From the NCBI RefSeq assembly GCF_001269385.1, contig NZ_CXOO01000027.1, forward strand, positions 1 through 64,000: a stretch of DNA of 64,000 nt, in the 5' to 3' direction. Source of the stretch: Limnohabitans sp. DM1 (GTDB lineage Bacteria; Pseudomonadota; Gammaproteobacteria; Burkholderiales; Burkholderiaceae_C). Shown piece by piece: positions 59,643 to 64,000 of the stretch. The translations under genes were made by a program, and so were the position numbers. The notes under the pieces were generated by a model. It did not search any database. It was not told where the DNA came from and was given only the letters and a program-made list of their open reading frames with translations. Within the stretch, counting starts at the first letter, position 1. Each line of letters starts with the position of its first letter.

Positions 59643-60272
59643 ATGGCCAGACCCAAATCAGCAACCCACGACATCAAACGCGACGCGATCCTGGACATCG
59701 CCGCCCAATGCTTTGCCCAGAGCAGCTACCCGGCCGCCAGCATGAACGAGATTGCTGCGGCCTGCGGCACCTCCAAGGCGCGGCTGTACCACTATTACGA
59801 GAGCAAAGAGGCCATCCTGTTTGATCTGCTGGACCGCCACACCCAGCGCCTGCTGGCGCTGATTGCGCAGACCGAGGCCACCGCCCAGCGCAAGAACCTG
59901 GACGACCGGGCGGCGCTGCACGAGTTGGTGCGTGCCTTTTTGCAGGAATATGAAACCTCGGCCACCCGGCATGCGGCCTTGCTCAACGACACGCAGTTTC
60001 TGGGCGATGCGCCCGATCCGGCGCTGGGCAGCGCCCAGCAGTCACCACGCGAACTGATTTTGAACCGCCAGCGCGACATCGTGGCCGCCATGACCCGCTT
60101 TTTGAAGCGCGCCTACCCCGAGCGCCTGACGCCTACCAACCAGACTGCCCTGACCATGATGCTGTTGGGCATGATCAACTGGACCTTCACTTGGCTTCGC
60201 CCCGGAGGCCCCATCAGCTATGCGGCCTTTGCTGATGAAGTCATTGGCATGTTGGAAAAGGGGCTGGGCTGA
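59643..60272 (+). CDS. TetR-family transcriptional repressor
   Basis: The 209-residue protein has an N-terminal HTH (DAILDIAAQCFAQSSYPAAS, MNEIAAACGTSKARLYHYYE, SKEAILFDLL) of the TetR type and a C-terminal ligand domain with a hydrophobic tail (LTMMLLGMINWTFTWLRPGG). The latter matches TetR regulators of fatty-acid or aromatic degradation genes in overall layout. The ATG at 59643 is chosen because the DNA-binding domain starts there. The MBL-fold gene follows 234 bp downstream and could be a target. Confidence 0.88.
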   Translation: MARPKSATHDIKRDAILDIAAQCFAQSSYPAASMNEIAAACGTSKARLYHYYESKEAILFDLLDRHTQRLLALIAQTEATAQRKNLDDRAALHELVRAFLQEYETSATRHAALLNDTQFLGDAPDPALGSAQQSPRELILNRQRDIVAAMTRFLKRAYPERLTPTNQTALTMMLLGMINWTFTWLRPGGPISYAAFADEVIGMLEKGLG

Positions 60273-60306
60273 AGTGGCGTGCCCTTCAGCCCGCCAGTCT
60301 TGTGCC

Positions 60307-60386
60307 CTGTAGGAGCCAGCCCTGCTGGCGATGAAGCGGTGGTGGTTTGCAGGTGTATCGCTTGCAGGCAAGCTCCCACACAAGAC
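60307..60386. repeat. Short palindromic repeat related to the MITE core
   Basis: CTGTAGGAGCCAGCCCTGCT, GGCGATGAAG, then ATCGCTTGCAGGCAAGCTCC. It is a hairpin of the GGGAGCYAGCCC family without MITE ends, placed between the TetR gene and the MBL gene. Confidence 0.7.
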
Positions 60387-60429
60387 AAGACAACAAAGGA
60401 CATGAGCTTTCAACAGGCCCATGAGGTCT

Positions 60430-60506
60430 TGCGAAATTCAACAATCCGTAACGCATTTCGTTTAGGTAAAATCCCGGCGATTACCCCACCCTGTTCAGGA
60501 GACCCC
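60430..60506 (+). promoter_or_regulatory. Upstream region of the MBL-fold gene with an inverted repeat
   Basis: GCGAAAT at 60431-60437 faces GCATTTCG at 60453-60460, an inverted repeat of CGAAAT arms. Downstream, TAGGTAAAAT offers a -10-like box. A TetR operator is conceivable given the gene upstream. Ribosome-binding AGGAGA precedes the ATG. The regulatory role is inference. Confidence 0.35.
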
Positions 60507-61514
60507 ATGTCCACCACCAAAGCCCCCACCAAAGCATTCGCCAGCCAGGCGGATTTGACCGAAAAGAAGATCACCTTTGAACAACTCAGTGAGCATTGCT
60601 GGGCCTACACCGCCGAGGGCGACCCCAACTCGGGCGTGATCATCGGTGATCGTTTCATCATGGTCAGCGACGCCACCGCCACCCCGGCCATGGCGCAAGA
60701 CCTGATCAAGAAAATCCGCACCGTCAGCGACCTGCCCATCAAATACGTGCTGCTGACCCATTACCACGCAGTGCGCGTCTTGGGTGCTTACGCCTACGCC
60801 GCCGAAGGCGCGACCGAGATCATCGCCAGTGAAGGCACGCTGGACTTGATCAAGGAGCGCGGCGCACAAGACATGAAAAGCGAGATGGAGCGCTTCCCGC
60901 GCCTGTTCAGTGGTGCCGACAGCATCCCCGGCCTGACTTGGCCGACCATGGTGGTCGGCGGCGGTAACCCCACCCAGGGCGAAGTGCCCGGCAAGCTCAG
61001 CATCAACTTGGGCGGTGTGGTGGTGCAAATCTGGCATCCAGGCCCGGGCCACACGCGTGGCGACACGATTGCCTGGGTGGAAGAAGAAAAAGTGCTCTTC
61101 AGTGGTGACTTGGTCGAGTACGAAGCCGGTGTGTACACGGGCGACGCCCAACTCGAAGAATGGCCCGCCACGCTGGAGGCCCTGCGCGCCCTGAATGCCG
61201 AATTCATCGTGCCCGGCCGGGGCGAAGCCATGAAGGGCAATGACAACGTGAACAAGGCGCTGGACTACACCCAGCGCTGGGTGACCACCTTGTTCCAGGC
61301 TGGAAAAGAAGCCGTGGCCGCCAAGATGGACCTCAAAGCCGCCATGGCCCACACCCGCAAGAGCATGGACCCGGTGTTTGGCCATGTGTTCATTTACGAG
61401 CACTGCCTGCCCTTTGACGTGACCCGCGCTTATGACGAAGCCAGCGGCATCAAGAACCCCCGCATCTGGACGGCTGAGCGCGACATGGAGATGTGGAAAG
61501 CGCTGCAAAGCTGA
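60507..61514 (+). CDS. Metallo-beta-lactamase-fold protein with an altered metal site
   Basis: The 335-residue protein has the MBL alpha-beta-beta-alpha fold: GVIIGDRFIMVSDATATPAM, THYHAVRVLGAYAYAAE, WHPGPGHTRGDTIAWVEEEK, VLFSGDLVEYEAG, EFIVPGRGEAMKG. In place of the canonical HxHxDH the sequence is HYHAVR, lacking the Asp and third His, and the final PGHG is PGRG. His in GPGHTRGD and Asp in SGDLV remain. It therefore probably binds one metal or none at the usual site. Substrate unknown. The ATG at 60507, after AGGAGACCCC, is the start; the open frame to 60279 is repeat sequence. Confidence 0.82.
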   Translation: MSTTKAPTKAFASQADLTEKKITFEQLSEHCWAYTAEGDPNSGVIIGDRFIMVSDATATPAMAQDLIKKIRTVSDLPIKYVLLTHYHAVRVLGAYAYAAEGATEIIASEGTLDLIKERGAQDMKSEMERFPRLFSGADSIPGLTWPTMVVGGGNPTQGEVPGKLSINLGGVVVQIWHPGPGHTRGDTIAWVEEEKVLFSGDLVEYEAGVYTGDAQLEEWPATLEALRALNAEFIVPGRGEAMKGNDNVNKALDYTQRWVTTLFQAGKEAVAAKMDLKAAMAHTRKSMDPVFGHVFIYEHCLPFDVTRAYDEASGIKNPRIWTAERDMEMWKALQS

Positions 61515-61533
61515 AGCCTCTGTGTCGGGGTCT

Positions 61534-61710
61534 TATTGATCCGGACCTTTGACGTCTGCAAGTTGACTTCAATCTTGCACCTTGTGGGAGCTGGCCCTGC
61601 TGGCGATCAGACGCTTGTAGACCACAAGCTTTTCGCTTGGCTGGCAAGCTCCCACAAAATCCTCCCAACTGGCAACACACGGATCAGACTTCATCGGGCC
61701 GAATCTATAG
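61534..61710 (+). repeat. MITE-like element, complete copy (about 177 bp)
   Basis: It begins TATTGATCCGGACCTTTGAC and ends GGGCCGAATCTATAG, with the same palindromic interior as 33659-33834. It starts 19 bp after the MBL gene stop, paralleling the 18-bp spacing after the DUF4143 gene. A CCACCGACCTGC unit of the REP family adjoins its right end. Confidence 0.9.
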
Positions 61711-61711
61711 A

Positions 61712-61786
61712 CCACCGACCTGCAAAAGACGCCGACCCTTCATCGGGGTGTATCCCCCGCAGGTCGGCACTCGAAAAGTCCGACGT
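61712..61786. repeat. GTAGGTCGG-family repeat pair
   Basis: CCACCGACCTGCAAAAGACG and GCAGGTCGGCACTCGAAAAG with GTCCGAC form opposing arms of one hairpin. It lies directly 3' of the DUF6279 lipoprotein gene, next to the MITE copy. Confidence 0.7.
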
Positions 61787-61795
61787 TGGCGCACT

Positions 61796-62644
61796 TCAGG
61801 GTTTGATCAAATCGCGCAGATCGCGCTCGTAGGCGCGCAGTTTGCGGCTGGCGCGCAGGCGCTGTTCGGGGGTGGTGGTGTTGTGCACCTGGGCCAGGTT
61901 GTCGCAGGTTTGTTGCGTCATTTTTTGCACCTGTGTGCGTCCGGCTTCGTCGGGTGGCATCAACCAACGCTGCCAGACGGCATAGAGCGAGGCCTCCACT
62001 TGCGCCACGGAGCCGCTTTGCGGGGCTTGCCGCAAAGCGCTGAGCAAGTCGTCCTGACGGCGCAACCGGTCTCGTCTGCCCCACTGGGGGTTCCACGCCG
62101 ACTGGGCGACTTGTGCTTTGATGAGGGTGATTTGTTGGGGGCTCAGGTCGCCGTAAAACCCGCTGTAGCGGTCCAGGCTTTTTACCTGGCGGCGCTCCAG
62201 CCGTTCTTCAGGCGTGCCTTGGAGCCATTCTTTTTCCCAGTCTTCGTTTTTCACCTCCCAGTGCCGGGCCAAGTGACTCCATTGACGTGGCCCCAAAGCC
62301 ATGACCACTGGCGCGGCTTGGGCGATGCTGGTGCGCAGCGTGCGGTCCATCTTGTTTTGCACTTCAGCCCAGACGCTGCAGACCTGACTGGCTTGCAGCG
62401 GGCTCTGGCTCAGGGCTGTGGAGCGCTCCAGAAGATCCAGATAGGTGGGCAGCTCCTGGTAGCGGTGCCAGCGGTGGGTGTTTTGCAGGGCTTCCTTGGC
62501 GCGCACGGATTGCTCGTCTGTGAACGATAGGGCGCTGTCGAGCCACCAATACCCCAGGGTGGGCAGTTGCGGGTAGCCGAGCTTGAAGCTGCTGCACCCT
62601 TGCAACCATGACAGAACCAAAATCACCAGCAAGCATCGCTTCAT
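61796..62644 (-). CDS. Lipoprotein of the DUF6279 type
   Basis: The 282-residue protein starts MKRCLLVILVLSWLQGCSS, a type II signal peptide with lipobox LQGC. The mature part is helical, with the conserved YPQLPTLGYWWLDSALSFTD, LPTYLDLLERST and LDRYSGFYGDLSPQQ. This looks like the DUF6279 family of uncharacterised proteobacterial lipoproteins. It is predicted to be membrane-anchored on the periplasmic side. No functional information; a single gene, divergent from glmU with a ~200-bp intergenic region. Confidence 0.8.
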   Translation of the reverse strand: MKRCLLVILVLSWLQGCSSFKLGYPQLPTLGYWWLDSALSFTDEQSVRAKEALQNTHRWHRYQELPTYLDLLERSTALSQSPLQASQVCSVWAEVQNKMDRTLRTSIAQAAPVVMALGPRQWSHLARHWEVKNEDWEKEWLQGTPEERLERRQVKSLDRYSGFYGDLSPQQITLIKAQVAQSAWNPQWGRRDRLRRQDDLLSALRQAPQSGSVAQVEASLYAVWQRWLMPPDEAGRTQVQKMTQQTCDNLAQVHNTTTPEQRLRASRKLRAYERDLRDLIKP

Positions 62645-62848
62645 GGGCGGCCTTTCATTGACAAATTGACCCGGGCGCTGAAACCGGGACGCGTTCAGTG
62701 CAAGGCAGTCATTGTGACCGCATCAGACGGCGCTGCCTGAAACAGGTCATTCGGCGGGTGCAGGGTTCGGCTACCGCTGCACAGTGACGATAATCTCCGG
62801 ATTCCATTGTCCGGGCCTGGCTGTCGGGCTCCCTTGCGAAAGAAGTTC

Positions 62849-64000
62849 ATGAACGAAAAAAATCAATTGCCCGTGGATGTTGTGGTGATGGCCGCTGGCA
62901 AAGGCACCCGCATGAAAAGCCGCTTGCCCAAAGTTCTACAGCGCCTGGCGGGTGTGCCGCTGGTGCAGCATGTGTTGAACACCGCCGCGCAGCTGAACGC
63001 CCGCTCGGCGGTGGTCATCACCGGGCACGGCGCCGATCAGGTCGAGCCCCTGTTGCTGGCGCCGGGCCAGGCCATGGCGGTGCAGTGTGTGCGCCAGGAA
63101 CCCCAGCTGGGCACCGGTCACGCCGTGCAGCAGGCGGTGCCTGCCTTGGCCGATGACGGCATCGTGGTCATTTTGTCGGGCGATGTGCCCTTGACGCAGG
63201 CCGACACCTTGCAAGCGCTGATTGACCAGTGCGGCGGCAAGCAGCTGGCCCTGCTGACCATCGACTTTGCCGATCCGACGGGTTACGGCCGCATTGTGCG
63301 CGAGGGCACACAAGTGCAGGCCATTGTCGAGCACAAAGACGCGACCGAGGCGCAGCGCCAGATTCAAGAGGTGTACAGCGGCATCATGGCTGTGCCGGCC
63401 CATTTGCTCAAAGGCTGGCTGGGCCGCATCGACAACCAGAACGCGCAAGGCGAGTACTACCTGACCGATGTCGTCAAGCTGGCTGTGGCCGACGGCTTGC
63501 CGGTGGTGGCACACAAAATCAACGACCTGCTGCAGGTGGCCGGCATCAACAGTCCGGTGCAACTGGCCGAGCTGGAACGCGCCCACCAGCTGCGTCAGGC
63601 CCAGCGCCTGATGGAGCAGGGCGTGCGCCTGAAAGACCCCGCCCGCTTTGACCTGCGCGGCCAGCTTGTCTGCGCGCAAGACGTGGAGATTGACGTCAAC
63701 TGCATTTTTGAAGGCCAGGTGTCTTTGGGCGAAGGTGTGCAGATTGGCGCCAACTGCGTGCTGGCCAACTGCGTGATTGAGGCGGGTGCCGTGATCCACC
63801 CCTTCACCCACATTGACGGCGAAAAACTCGGCGTCACGGTGGGCGAGGGCGCCTTGATCGGCCCGTTTGCCCGTCTGCGCCCGGGTGCGCAGCTGGCCGC
63901 CGAGGTGCACATTGGCAACTTTGTCGAGGTCAAAAATTCCACCCTGGCCAAGGGCGCAAAGGCCAACCACCTGGCTTATCTGGGCGACGCCACCGTGGGC
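62849..64000 (+). CDS. glmU: Bifunctional GlmU (GlcNAc-1-P uridyltransferase / GlcN-1-P acetyltransferase), 3' end beyond window
   Basis: 384 codons are visible and the gene continues past the right edge. The N-terminal pyrophosphorylase domain has VVVMAAGKGTRMKSRLPKVL, EPQLGTGHAVQQAVP, LSGDVPLTQ, GYGRIVREG and GEYYLTDVVKLA. From about residue 265 the left-handed beta-helix begins (VNCIFEGQVSLGEGVQIGAN, FARLRPGAQL, NFVEVKNSTLAKG, NHLAYLGDA). The enzyme makes UDP-GlcNAc for peptidoglycan and lipopolysaccharide. The ATG at 62849 is preceded by a GAAAGAAG ribosome-binding site. The catalytic His of the acetyltransferase is outside the window. Confidence 0.96.
   Translation, partial: MNEKNQLPVDVVVMAAGKGTRMKSRLPKVLQRLAGVPLVQHVLNTAAQLNARSAVVITGHGADQVEPLLLAPGQAMAVQCVRQEPQLGTGHAVQQAVPALADDGIVVILSGDVPLTQADTLQALIDQCGGKQLALLTIDFADPTGYGRIVREGTQVQAIVEHKDATEAQRQIQEVYSGIMAVPAHLLKGWLGRIDNQNAQGEYYLTDVVKLAVADGLPVVAHKINDLLQVAGINSPVQLAELERAHQLRQAQRLMEQGVRLKDPARFDLRGQLVCAQDVEIDVNCIFEGQVSLGEGVQIGANCVLANCVIEAGAVIHPFTHIDGEKLGVTVGEGALIGPFARLRPGAQLAAEVHIGNFVEVKNSTLAKGAKANHLAYLGDATVG

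Overview
The window reads as a chromosome segment of a GC-rich betaproteobacterium of the order Burkholderiales. It is most likely a member of the Comamonadaceae close to freshwater Limnohabitans/Rhodoferax types. Four things point there: Omp32-like trimeric porins ending in QHSF; the engB / cytochrome c4 / resB / ccsB order; a hexR-zwf-tal-pgi sugar-phosphate cluster; and a tripartite tricarboxylate transporter next to its own two-component system. This is inferred from gene content; no rRNA or tRNA gene was seen.

Layout. 1-0.8 kb: an IS5-type transposase remnant fused head-on into the antisense of an ABC-transporter ATPase remnant. 1-11.2 kb: one 3,387-residue two-partner-secretion (TpsA) adhesin with two 300-bp and three 504-bp tandem repeats. 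11.4-17 kb: central carbon genes hexR, zwf, tal and pgi. 17.1-20.6 kb: copper-handling genes (membrane-anchored cupredoxin, small Cys/His protein, DUF411-CusF fusion) with a MntA-HepT toxin-antitoxin pair between them. 20.7-22.9 kb: groES-groEL behind a perfect CIRCE operator. 22.9-32.4 kb: housekeeping (HTH regulator, two LpxL-type acyltransferases, alpha/beta hydrolase, engB, cytochrome c4 and its System II assembly genes, OsmC). 32.4-40.4 kb: an accessory zone with a DUF4143 ATPase, coq7, a dead GNAT-toxin gene, an intact porin, an IS3 remnant and a 2.96-kb insert carrying a decapitated porin and an unusual recombinase. 40.4-45.8 kb: tctCBA divergent from tctDE. 45.8-48.1 kb: the TpsB transporter beside the C-terminal stump of a second TpsA. 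48.6-64 kb: peptidases, molybdopterin oxidoreductase, lytic transglycosylase, folate enzyme, regulators, an MBL-fold protein, and glmU running off the right edge.

How it fits together. TpsB at 46 kb is the only outer-membrane TPS transporter here. It may export the giant TpsA at 1-11 kb in trans, because its own linked TpsA is reduced to a stump sharing the same C-terminal cysteine motif. HexR probably governs the neighbouring zwf/tal region. TctD/TctE probably control tctCBA. HrcA should repress groESL through CIRCE.

The most unusual signal is a dispersed ~177-bp MITE-like element with terminal inverted repeats, a long internal palindrome and several copies. One copy (37241-37331 plus 40292-40376) is cut cleanly in two by a 2.96-kb segment. 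That segment is bounded by inverted GGTCAGATCC-type repeats and encodes a tyrosine recombinase whose N-terminus resembles the StbD/Phd antitoxin fold. I regard this as the best candidate for an undescribed mobile system in the window. Several other palindromic repeat families fill the gaps between genes.
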